Origin: Apostichopus japonicus
Taxonomy: Eukaryota > Echinodermata > Holothuroidea > Aspidochirotida > Stichopodidae
Reading direction: 5' to 3'
Assembly (NCBI RefSeq): GCF_037975245.1
Contig: NC_092567.1
Location: 21,054,876 to 21,118,875, forward strand
Length of the DNA stretch: 64,000 nucleotides
The position numbers and the translations under genes are program-made. Positions 11,151 through 21,678 of this stretch are shown here, one piece after another (the stretch's first letter is position 1; each line of letters starts with the position of its first letter). The notes below the pieces were generated by a model, which had not been told where the DNA came from, searched no databases, and saw nothing but the letters and a program-made list of their open reading frames with translations.

Positions 11151-11520
11151 TATGAGCACATGCTCAATTGCTCATCTAAACGACTCTCTTTTGCTCACGA
11201 TGTGCTCTTTTGCTCTTTGAGTCACTCCTTTTATGCTCGCATGCTCATCACATGAACCACATCATGCGTTTTTGTTTTGTTGCTAATTCTAATATGAGCA
11301 CATGCTCAATTGCTCATCTAAACGACTCTTTTTTGCTCATGGTGTGCTCTTTTGCTCTTTGAGTCACTCATTTTGTACTCGCGTGCTCATCACATGAACC
11401 ACATCACGCGTTTTTGTTTTGTTGCTAATTCTAATATGAGCACATGCTCAATTGCTCATCTAAACGACTCTTTTTTTGCTCACGGTGTGCTCTTCGAGTC
11501 ACTCATTTTGTGCTCATATT
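11151..11520 (+). repeat. 142-bp tandem repeat, ~2.6 copies
   Basis: Units begin TATGAGCACATGCTCAATTG at 11,151, 11,293 and 11,435, an exact 142-bp period. Each is dense in GAGCA/TGCTC motifs (GAGCACATGCTC is a palindrome), and the third copy is truncated. It lies just upstream (5') of the zinc-finger gene, whose start is at 11,063 on the minus strand, so it could be a promoter-proximal array. Confidence 0.9.
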
Positions 11521-12115
11521 TAAAAAATGATATAATCCACGGTAAAGGTTCCAGTGAAAATAATATCGTATGAATCCACGGAACTTGCTTCGAAGGTCCG
11601 ACAAAGGGAAGAGAGAAAGTATCCCGGTAAATGAATCCGATTGGTCTATGTGTATCAAGTTTTATGTCGTGTACGTGGCACAGGCGAAAGATCCACAGGT
11701 ATGGGACCAATCAAGCCTGCTCGTGCAATGTATCAGCCAAAAACGCATCGACTTGGTTACTTTTCAGCCATGACGCACTTTTCCCGATCAAAATTTGGCA
11801 CAAAGTGAGACTGTCCTACCTAACCACTGTTTGTATACCCCCAATACTTTATCAAGTTCTAATGGAGCACCTTCCTCCTCGAAGACTATTTGACCTTCTG
11901 CCCCCTTTACCCCTCTTTGAAAACGATCGATCGGGACCATTGTCTGCCACCAGCCTAAGATTCCAACACACACAATGAGGCATTATCGATACTTGGGTGA
12001 GACTTGGCATGTATAATGTGCACATATACGCAGTGTATATAGTGTATTTGTATAACACTGTGTGAGCTATAGGCACAACGTATGAGACCATCGTAACCCA
12101 TGTTTGGATCATCCT
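11521..12115. other. Polinton interior, no recognised gene
   Basis: Several overlapping frames of 61-115 codons exist on both strands. The plus-strand frame 11,570-11,773 (containing NESDWSMCIKFYVVY) looks the most protein-like but matches nothing I know. Mutually overlapping frames on both strands argue that most are chance. Confidence 0.4.
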
Positions 12116-12134
12116 TATTTTGGATAACTGGCTC
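12116..12134 (+). repeat. Left 19-bp target duplication of the U2-headed SINE
   Basis: TATTTTGGATAACTGGCTC at 12,116-12,134 is repeated without mismatch at 12,322-12,340. A perfect duplication of this length is typical of LINE-driven target-primed insertion and implies a fairly recent event. Confidence 0.9.
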
Positions 12135-12321
12135 GCTTCTCGGCCTTTTGGCTAAGATCATGTGTAGTATCTGTTCTTTTCGGGAATGGTGATGCACACC
12201 TGACGATGATCACACAGTCACAGTCCCGATGCAAGGGGACTGGGGTTAGAAGCGGATCAGTCGTTCAGTAGTTTGGTTTTCGTGCCCAGGTTCTTTCCTG
12301 GGCGACTTTTTCTTAAAAAAG
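12135..12321 (+). mobile_element. SINE with U2 snRNA-derived head
   Basis: The 5' end reads GCTTCTCGGCCTTTTGGCTA and continues into GTGTAGTATCTGTTCTT. This matches U2 snRNA from about nucleotide 4 to 47, including the branch-point-recognition GTAGTA, with one clear difference. Next, GGGAATGGTGATGCACACC resembles the 3' end of U2 (GGAACGGTGCACC), as if U2 had lost its middle. A tail of about 100 bp follows, including an imperfect hairpin (GCCCAGGTTC..CCTGGGC) and a short A run (12,315-12,320). The 19-bp duplications prove retrotransposition. It is not a U2 gene: the Sm site and the stem-loops of U2 are missing. No tRNA A/B boxes are present. Confidence 0.8.
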
Positions 12322-12340
12322 TATTTTGGATAACTGGCTC
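12322..12340 (+). repeat. Right 19-bp target duplication of the U2-headed SINE
   Basis: Identical to 12,116-12,134. A strong donor-like sequence (CCAG|GTAAGT) lies 11 bp further on, at 12,351/12,352. Confidence 0.9.
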
Positions 12341-12732
12341 TTATTAGCCAGGTAAGTTTTCTTTTCTAACCGCAAAGTTTTGGTTTTCACTCGTTTCCCC
12401 GTGAAACATTAGTTTGTCTGTAACTTGCTATTCCCCGGAAAAGTCAACACTAACGAGATTTTTCTTTCCTAGAGTTTTCTCAGTACTACGATAGGGCGAG
12501 CATACTTTTTTATGTCTAAATAACGATGGTAAAATGGAACTAAGATCACCGTTAGGTCTACAATAAATTTACATTTTACTTGAGTCGTATGGTAAAATGG
12601 ACCTCAAAAACACCTTTTTGTGTACAATAAAGATTGTGCTTGATGATATACACACATCGTACATTTGGATATGGTATTTTTATACGGTCCTAAGTTTAAA
12701 ATAACGTAGACTATATAAAGATCTATGTATTT

Positions 12733-12763
<31 letters not shown>

Positions 12764-13081
12764 CAGGCCTATGTTGTAAAGTATCGGAGCCTTTACATGA
12801 TAGAAGAATATATAACTGAACTAGCCTAAATGTATTAAATTAACCAACCTCTTAAATTACACCAATGCCTAAATGGCCTACCACTATAGTTAAGCCTATA
12901 CATACGTTAGAAATAAATGAGACGACACAATGCATGTTTAAGGAGAGTGTTGAGCCTGCTCTTTCTGGAATATTTGATAACCCTTTGTAGAGTCGGTTAA
13001 AAATTAAAAAAAAGAAGAAAAGTACTGATCAGCTTAAGTCTGACAAGGTCTTCGATGGTTTCTTCTTCCTCCTTAATGTCC
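12341..13081. other. Polinton interior, no gene seen
   Basis: AT-rich sequence with a short (TA)n at 12,739-12,763. No supportable reading frame. Confidence 0.5.
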
Positions 13082-13312
13082 TCATCTACCATGGTGAGTT
13101 TCCGGGAAAATTTCGGCCAGTGTCTCTATGAAGACATTGTATTCTTTTCCCGTTATCCTCTGCTCCTTCAGGCTCCTTCTCCTCCTCCACATGCCGCAAA
13201 TACCCAACGGTGGAATACAAATGCAGGCCACCGGGTGATTTACAATTTGCGTTGGTGTGTCAAAACGTTGACAACAAAAGACACAATATGCTCTTGCTAG
13301 CCATCTTCGAGG
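13082..13312 (-). pseudogene. Cysteine-rich open fragment in the Polinton-like element
   Basis: A minus-strand frame is open for 77 codons between two stops. It has an internal methionine but none near its upstream end. It contains C-x2-C-x12-H-x4-C (CVFCC then VNHPVACIC), resembling a C2HC zinc-binding knuckle, followed by an arginine-rich run (MWRRRRS) and a mixed tail ending ETHHGR. It shares the strand of the zinc-finger gene. It could be the remnant of an element protein that lost its start, or an internal exon. Homology is unknown. Confidence 0.3.
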
Positions 13313-13811
13313 CTATAGCTCAAATGACGTGATCTCCACAGAGACATCGTCTTATATGGGGTTCCAAATGTTAATAGCGTTTAGTGTGTACACCACAGTG
13401 TAAGTATAGGTAATGGCTAGTTTCAAAAATACCGCCAAATCATGTAAGCACCGCCTCTTTACACATGCGCAGTACTCACTCGTACGATGTACTTATGTAA
13501 CTGATGATGTCATCCCTAAAACTGATCTATGACATCATTTGCGAAAATAGGGTCCCACTCATTAGGTTATATTTCTGGCCACCTGATGCCAAGTTCTGTC
13601 ATTTGGATTAGTGCTTCGTTCGAGTGAAGGTCATGCGTGTTTCTTTTATGTCATAGATCGGGGAACCCTTATGGTGGGTACATAGTCATGTTATAACTTC
13701 AGAGGAGCAAATTTAAGCGACACATTTGTCTTCGGTTACATATAGATACCACAATGTTTGAAGGACTTCGAAATGACTTTGTAGGTTCTTGAACGCTGGT
13801 CCCGCAATGTT

Positions 13812-14040
13812 CTACATTTTCATTGATGGCATTCGTGGTCTGATTTTGATACCTTGTTGGATCGCGCTCGTGAACGATGCATGTTTGATTGCGTGGTCAG
13901 CATGTTTGCGCTTTACTGGTGGATAATAAAGCTGAGAGATACTAACATGATACTCTCAACGGAACTACTTTTTGAGAACTTGCTGCATCGTGGCAACCGC
14001 GTTGGTGCTTCTTTCCTTTTACTCGGATTACATGAAACAT
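13812..14040 (-). pseudogene. Lysine/arginine-rich gene remnant with a frame break
   Basis: A frame starting at ATG (14,040), beginning MFHVIRVKGKKHQRG, closes near 13,945. A second frame on the same strand (containing YYPPVKRKHADHAIK) continues to a stop at 13,812 and ends PRMPSMKM. Both halves are basic and complementary in position, which suggests one short basic protein with a single frameshift. Another short minus-strand frame (14,045-14,140) lies just upstream. No family assignment, and chance is possible. Confidence 0.25.
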
Positions 14041-14600
14041 TTTAATGTGAACAGGTACGTGAAACAACGACTAAAATTTCTGCAGTGAAAACGTTTGGAA
14101 CAGTAACACCAGGTTCTCTCTCCGAACTCTTTTCGATCATGTCTGGTTGAAGTTAAGCGTTGGATAGAAAATGAATGTTATGGTTACCATTTTCAAATGG
14201 AAAGTTCACAACCTATCGAATATGTGTATCTCAATGATTTTTTTATATTTTTTATATTTTTTTATTTAACTTGTACAATGTTTGTGATCCAAAATTTATC
14301 ATAAACGAAGAGCTTTCTTCTGTTCATATGATGATATTTGTTAAATGTTGCAGCTAAAGTCTTTTTGTAAATTTTTATTTACAAACAAGGGTGAACTGTT
14401 ACCTGCAAACGTGTTTTGAGTTTAAAAATAGGCTATGTGAAAAGTGTTGTTGTAAAGCATTCAAATGGTTGTAAACCTTTTACGTGTAACTTTATTTTTC
14501 CTTCAATATATAAAACTATCTATGCACCGTTTGTTTCCGAAAGAATGATTAAATGAACATTTTTATTGGTTAGTTTGTTAAAAGAATGTTTCTATTTTAA

Positions 14601-15083
14601 CTTTTACATTGCGATGAATTTTAATCTTCTTAGCTTTACAATGTTTTGGGATCAAAAATTTAAAAATTTATTTTAAATGAAATGTTTTCTACAATTGCCA
14701 TACATTTTATGAAATGTGTTTAGCAATGCATCTTTTATCTTTTTAATTTTATTATTTAAAAAGTGACGTTTCATGAACTGTTCGGTGCTAACATTTTTTA
14801 GTATCAGATCAAGTGAAACTTTTAGGAAAAATCTAGTTTGACTTTTACATTACGATGAATTTTATTCTTCTTAACTTTACAATGTTTGGGATGAAAATTT
14901 TAAAAAATTTGATTTAGATGAAATGTTTTCTACAATTGACATACATTTTATGAAATGTGTTTAGCGATGCATCATTTATCTTTTTTATTTGATTCATTTA
15001 CAAAGTGACGTTTTATGAACTGTTCAGTGCTACCGTTTTTTAGTTTCAGATCAAGTGAAACTTTTAGGAAAAGTTTTTTCTAA
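14601..15083. repeat. 241-bp tandem repeat, two copies, in right TIR
   Basis: Two copies start at about 14,601 and 14,842 with CTTTTACATT, giving a 241-bp period. Each ends with a block containing GATCAAGTGAAACTTTTAGG. The left TIR has one copy of part of this unit in inverse orientation (about 8,930-9,060). More diverged relatives appear further along the arm (15,170-15,480). Confidence 0.8.
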
Positions 15084-15489
15084 GCGACTAAAATAATTTT
15101 AATTCGTATGCTTTAAATGTTTGATACCCTATTTCACATTTATGAATAAATTTAAGTATATGCGCGACATGTTCGAAGGTGATTTTTATGAACTGTTTCG
15201 TGATGAAGAAAAGTTTTGATACCATGAAATCGCTTGTTGTCACTCAAGTTTAGTTTTATAACAACTTTTACATTATTTAGTAAATCACTTTGTAATGTAC
15301 GTTCTCTTATAGCCAAATTTAATTCAATTAATAAAATACTCTAGATCAAAATTTACTTTTCATTTGATTAAAAAGTGTTATCTTTGCAATTGAAGTTTTT
15401 GTAACTGTCGTTTCCCAAATGATGTTTCATGAAATGTTTTTTTGGTAAAGTTTTATATCCTTTGAAATGAAAAAAAGAGGTTTCGTATT

Positions 15490-15684
15490 CTAAACGTGTC
15501 GTGCTGCATGCATAGCAAATGGCGGATACCTTTCAATATTCAATACAGTGTTTTTCTCATATGTAGCTAGTGTGTTTGTATATAATTGTGTACTAAATTT
15601 TTTGGAAAATCCGTCCCCCGCTACATTACCGCGCAAAATCCTAACGGATAGGTTAAGACCCCAAAGGAGAACATTGAGTTTCAT
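15490..15684 (-). CDS. Right-TIR copy of the short TIR-borne frame, 64 codons
   Basis: Homologue of the left-TIR frame at 8,708-8,944. It begins MKLNVLLWGLNLSVRI, lacks three codons in the middle without losing frame, and diverges after IERYPP. Being in an inverted repeat, it shares sequence with the left copy for structural reasons, so conservation alone does not prove coding. Confidence 0.25.
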   Translation of the reverse strand: MKLNVLLWGLNLSVRILRGNVAGDGFSKKFSTQLYTNTLATYEKNTVLNIERYPPFAMHAARHV

Positions 15685-16139
15685 TGTCTACTGAGCGCGA
15701 ATATAGCAAACGGTCGATGATCTTAGGGGCTAGTAATTGTTTGCCTCAAACAGAAATTGATCGATATCCTACCTAACGGACGAGTCGCTATTGTCACTAA
15801 AGCCACTATTGACTTATCCTTTTGTTAAATACGTGTACTATTCACATGCGTTGATGTTTTTACAGTGTAACAAATAAGTTCCGTCGGAACGGGTTTCCTA
15901 CCGTCTCCTCAACGTTATGGTAAAACGATAAACAAAGTAGTGATGTACTATCGATATCATTTTTGTTTTTACATGTATGACTTAAGCACACGTATTTTCT
16001 TGGTTGATGTGACGCCGTGTTGCTCTCGAATAAAATATTAAAAAAGTACAATACATCGCTCTTGTTCTCATTTTGACCTTGTGTAATAATGTCCAACTTG
16101 TCAACCTATAATCCTAGCATAGGTCACAAATGCTAAAGT

Positions 16140-16280
16140 GTCCTATATCGGCCCCCCTTGTCGATTTTGTGGTATATCGGGTCCCCCTTGTCGATTTTGT
16201 GGTATATCGGGTCCCCCTTGTCGATTTTGTGGTACATCGGGTCCCCCTTGTCTATTTTGTGGTATATCGGGTCCCCCTGT
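16140..16280 (-). repeat. 30-bp minisatellite in right TIR
   Basis: Inverse copy of the left-TIR array with the same order of variant units. The plus strand reads GPPCRFCGIS repeats and stays open for 146 codons through downstream unique sequence. I do not regard that frame as a gene. Confidence 0.9.
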
Positions 16281-16895
16281 CCATTTTGCCCTAGTTCCGG
16301 TCATCGATTTATCGATTTTGTGGTATAATGGGTCAATACACTACTTAGGTCACGTTGTTGGTTTTATTTTTTCTACCGGAAACGTGTCATATGCAAAACA
16401 AAATGTTATTTGTCTGCTGCACGTGATCAAACTCAAAATATTTTTCTTCTCCGTTTATTTTTCACCCTTAATGTTTGGAAACTCAATTGAGGGTGCTTTC
16501 CATATTTTTGTTTTTATCACTACACGGGGACGTTTGCAATACCTAGCTGTATTATGCAACACCAATGCTCAAGTATAAGTTTGTTTACACAGTAAACAGG
16601 TACGGTAAATAGTGAACGAATCTTATAAATACCACGGAATATGAGTGTATTCATAACCTCACATTAAAAAAGAGTGAAATAATTTTGGATAAAAATGCAA
16701 CATATACCTGTATGTATTGTTTATCTACAATATTATGAACGATTGTTGGAGTTTTGTTGTAACAAAAAACATACAAAATTCTTGACATTTAAACAGTTTA
16801 CTCATCAGCTATCAACAATACTACGATCAACAATACTATGCATAAATCACGCCCGGAAGTTGAGAACAAGAAAACATACTAACGATTAAGATTTT

Positions 16896-16968
16896 GTATA
16901 TATCTATATCTGTGTCCGTATCTGTAAATATATCTCTATCTATATCTATATATATCTATATCTATCTA

Positions 16969-17030
<62 letters not shown>

Positions 17031-17034
17031 TAAT
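16896..17034. repeat. Compound TATC/TA microsatellite
   Basis: Interrupted TATC units pass into a pure (TA)n tract. It abuts the 3' end of a minus-strand tRNA-derived SINE and probably grew from that element's tail. Confidence 0.9.
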
Positions 17035-17166
17035 TGAAATTGTAGTGAGTTGGAAAATCAAGAACAGTGATAAAACTTCCAGTCTCCACCAGGATTCGAA
17101 CCCCGGCCTCCCGCTTTACATTCGGACACGCTAATCATTAACGTTAATGATACAGGCCTACTGTTT
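17035..17166 (-). mobile_element. tRNA-derived SINE
   Basis: On the minus strand, GGGGTTCGAATCC is a good RNA polymerase III B box, preceded by AGCGTGTCCG..AAAGCGGGAG as in tRNA-derived SINE heads. The A box region is degenerate (ATGATTAGCGTG). The body ends in a TA microsatellite on its 3' side. A functional tRNA is excluded by the lack of acceptor pairing. Confidence 0.65.
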
Positions 17167-18188
<1,022 letters not shown>

Positions 18189-18619
18189 AAAAAGGACTCT
18201 CCCAGGATTAAGATATCTCTAATTTCATTTAACTATGATTTTTATGTTGTCATTTTACTTTAAAATGTCGTGATTAGTCAGAAGAACGAGGACGACTTAG
18301 TTAAACTGACATCGATGTGTTATATAAACTATAGAGAACGGTTTCTGTGTTTGTATAAGTTTTCTTGTGTCACCTCCCTTCCCACCCACCCCCTCCTCCC
18401 CCCCCCCCCAACGATTCTACAGGTGATCAGTTCACATATTCACGCGTTAACTGACATGATCCACAAGTCATCTAAACTTCACTTCAAATTTTTCCGATCT
18501 AACGAAATACAATTGTTGAATTGTTTCCCATCATTTCTCAATTAGGTCACTGCTACGACGATAAACTATAAACTGAAACAATGAAAATGTCAAAAATGTT
18601 GACATTTAATGGAATTGAA

Positions 18620-18824
18620 ATGACGTTTCACCTTGTTACCCTAAAGTAATATATCGTTATGTAAATTTCAGTCACGACAGCATCGGGAAAACCGGAGATT
18701 GCTCTTGGATGAAAAACCCACCTTATAACATGACCAGGCCGGGTATCGAACCCGGAAACTCCCGATTGCTAAGCATCATTGCTCCAAATGCCACCGCCTT
18801 TTATCCACTCGGCCACAGCACCGG
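18620..18824 (-). mobile_element. tRNA(Ser/Leu)-like SINE
   Basis: From 18,824 on the minus strand, the sequence GGTGCTGTGGCCGAGTGG carries a good A box (TGGCCGAGTGG). About 55 bp later comes the B box GGGTTCGATACCC. The variable-arm-like spacing recalls a class II tRNA (Ser/Leu). The 3' side does not pair with GGTGCTG, and a non-tRNA body follows (containing CTCCGGTTTTCCC), so this is a SINE rather than a tRNA gene. The distal boundary is approximate. Confidence 0.7.
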
Positions 18825-19324
18825 TTTTATCATCTAAAAATAATTTCTTGTCCATATTCTTTCAAAGGTTGAGGAGTGTACTGTACATATTAAAAGAACA
18901 GATACTAGACATCATTTTGAGCCAAAAAAATACAAGTAGCGAAATTTGTATACAAAATAGTACTAACTTTAGTTCAACATGCATTCAGAAAACTTGCGGA
19001 GACAAAAACGTGAACAACTTCGAAGATGTTCTTTTCTGCGTGACTTAGGTATCTGACTATGTAGCTAACACTTGTCTCTATCAGTTACACAGTCTTCTAT
19101 GTACCCGGGTGTTGACGTGACATTCTCACTTTACACCTGAAAATTTTGTTCAATCAAGACAGTAATTGGAGAAATGGAGCGGTGAGTAAGGGTCGACTTC
19201 GATAATCCCGTCAACGGCATACACAACCTTTTAAAATTTTATCGCCACTCAACTAAAGTTAGTCAAAAACCATATCAGTGTATCCGTCTGTCGGTGTGAA
19301 TATGCTTAGTCATGGATTGACGCG

Positions 19325-19328
<4 letters not shown>

Positions 19329-19386
<58 letters not shown>
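19329..19386. repeat. (TA)n microsatellite
   Basis: Uninterrupted TA tract of about 58 bp. Confidence 0.95.
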
Positions 19387-19389
<3 letters not shown>

Positions 19390-21290
19390 TATACACGCGT
19401 CAATACATGAAAAAAGCAATTTAACTCAGACAGATTTGGCTCAACATTGGCCACGGAATATCCCTAACCGCTTTATATTAAGATGAGTGCTAATGTTTCT
19501 GTCATTTTGAGTAAGTCACCACGTAATAATCAACTTTCAGGTGTACATTTAGTCATAACCCTTCTGAACACTTGCAATTAGCAAGTTATTAACCGTCAAC
19601 TCAGTATAGCTTCACCAGCTAGGGTTGGACCCGAGAACAGTTATTTAAAAAAACGCCCCCCCCCCCCTCCTCACCCACCTTTCTTGCGTGAGCGTTCTTT
19701 TCTCCTTAAGTTTATTATGAAAATGAGAATAGGTTATTCCTTATCCTATATCCCATATTTCTCCTAGTCGTCCTTAACTATTCGCCGGGTCCTGGGGCAC
19801 CAACCCTCGACCCCGACCCCCGACCCCTGATCCCTTCCCCTCTCCCTAGACCTAGTGGGCCTAACATGTTCCTTCTTCTAAGTTCTTCTCTTTTAGCTGT
19901 TCCGTATTGTATCACTATATTTTGTAACAAATTTGCAATCCAAAATATTTCTTACGTCTCGATGACATTATAAAATTGGAATATTTAGTATTTTGCATTA
20001 ACTTGTTAGAATTTTGGCAAAATTTGCGTACGCATTTTACATTTTCTTAAACTAAATACAATTGACAAGACAAAAAAAAAAAAGAAGAATAAAAAACATA
20101 CTAAAAGTCTTCTGGTTTCATGAACTATACTGTATCGTTTTTAACATGTCAAATGGTTCAGCATATACCTGAGCCTACGAATCTCTCTAAATAGGTTATG
20201 GCTATTTAATATAAAAAAAATATGGCAACCAAATCAAAAGAATAATGAATCGAAACAAAACGAATGAAGAAAAAAAGCAGGAAGGATATTTTCAAAAAAT
20301 TTGCAAAATCATGATAGTTCTTTGGCAGCTTTTAACATTTGAACTGATTTTTTTTTTTTTTTTTTTAATTATTATAACGAGGTTTCAAGTTTTAATCCTC
20401 TTTTTTTGTCAGTTCTTATTTGTTGAAATATCTTTCTAGCGATCGTTCGGAAGTATGGAATAGCTAAACTTACATCCTCAAAATTCACAAACAGGAACTA
20501 TTTGAAATTTCTGATTACTTTAGCAAATCCTTGAGCGATATCACGAATCAAAGTCACGAATCAAATGTTAGATGATATTTTTGTATTGAGAAACGAGAAA
20601 CTTAACACATTTTTTTGTCGATATTAAATCCGATTTTCAATCTGTATCATTCATTTGAAAGAAATCAGAGAAATAAGAAAACGAAGGGAAGGGGGGGGGG
20701 GGGGAGGGTGTGAATTGATTTGATCAATTTGCCTATATACAAAAACTAGAAATGAGATCAATATAGGCCTACTTTTGGAAGTGAGGATTTTTTCTAACTT
20801 TTCTTTAAGGTAGGAGATTGAATCCAAATCAATTGCTTCTCTTGCTGTTGTTGTGTTTGGCCTTGTAAAGTTTTTTATGATTACTTAATACAACATTTTC
20901 AAAATAACGTTTGCCTAATCAAGTGTCATCAAATGAGGTGACAGATAATTCGAATATGTGGGAGGTGTTCTGGTGTATGCTTTTGTAGAAGAGTAATACT
21001 TTATAGCAGTGTAGCACTTAGCTTTTGGACTAAATATGTGCTGGTTACGCAACCACAAGATACATAAGATCAAGGGAAGCGGGGTTCAAATCTGTGATGA
21101 GTCGCCTGCCTTTGAGAAGATATAATGACACAGTATATTAAAATGAGGACAAACGCAATAATCTATCGTAATCCGCAGGGTAAATATGTATTCACCATAC
21201 GATAAAAGAGAAATTACGATATGCAAAATGAAAATATATAAAATACAAAATAAAGTTAAAACATGATTAAAACATGACATTCAACATGGC
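19387..21290. other. Intergenic, no gene seen
   Basis: AT-rich sequence with poly-C near 19,655, poly-T near 20,350 and a 14-G run near 20,691. The open frames are short and hydrophobic because of poly-T. Confidence 0.5.
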
Positions 21291-21585
21291 CTAACACTCT
21301 AATGGCCTACTAAACTAATAACTCGGGAGTCGCTCATCTCGTCTAGTATGTATTACTGCATAATGGTTGGCCCCTCAATCTTGTCTAGTATATTATAGTC
21401 TAATGGTTGGTCCCTCAGTCCACGAATAACGTCTATTAGTGGGGGTGCATCATGCGTCCTTGGTTACCCGGACCAGGAGTGGGGGTTCCGGCGTCTAAAA
21501 TAGTCGTCTACAAGGACATCTATAAGTACGTACGGTCCCTCGATAAAGGTGCAAACTACACATCAAAAATATCTCAGTATATATT

Positions 21586-21678
21586 CTGTGTAGAAATTAA
21601 TGAAATTAATTTCTAATGAAACTGGAACAGTTTGGTACAGCCAGGTGCATAGCAGCTTGGAGTGTCTTGGTGAATGGT
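21586..21678. repeat. 93-bp direct repeat, copy 1
   Basis: Identical over 93 bp to 23,289-23,381. Both contain the palindromic GAAATTAATTTC. It appears to be the LTR end of a degraded LTR element, with the rest of this LTR missing. Confidence 0.85.

Larger units (their letters stand above)
8207..16345. mobile_element. Polinton/Maverick-like element, 8.1 kb, internally reduced
   Basis: The element starts AGTAGTGTATTGACCC and ends with the exact reverse complement. It is flanked by perfect 6-bp duplications (TAGGTC). Long inverted repeats of roughly 0.85 kb (left) and 1.65 kb (right) carry a 30-bp minisatellite near each end. Polintons are known for 6-bp duplications, long inverted repeats beginning AG, and lengths of 15-20 kb. 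This copy is about 8.1 kb including a 1.24-kb hAT element and a 0.19-kb SINE, so it is heavily deleted or non-autonomous. I find no protein-primed polymerase, integrase, ATPase, protease or capsid frame. The remaining coding material is all on the minus strand: a zinc-finger gene and two short remnants. Confidence 0.75.
14697..16345 (-). repeat. Right terminal inverted repeat of the Polinton-like element
   Basis: Inverted counterpart of 8,207-9,060, longer because of two extra internal segments and a second copy of the 241-bp unit. It ends CAATACACTACT followed by TAGGTC. Confidence 0.8.

Noticed and set aside
12135-12200. A functional U2 snRNA gene
   Set aside because: Only the first ~45 nt and perhaps the last ~15 nt of U2 are present. 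The Sm site and 3' stem-loops are missing, and the whole unit is flanked by a retrotransposition duplication.
16138-16578. 146-codon plus-strand frame with GPPCRFCGIS repeats (and its 69-codon mirror at 8,205-8,414)
   Set aside because: The openness comes from a 30-bp minisatellite in the TIRs (unit divisible by three). The frame then runs out of the element into flanking sequence.
18733-18824. A tRNA-Ser or tRNA-Leu gene on the minus strand
   Set aside because: A and B boxes are good, but the 3' side (CCTGGTC) does not pair with the 5' GGTGCTG. A SINE-like body follows.
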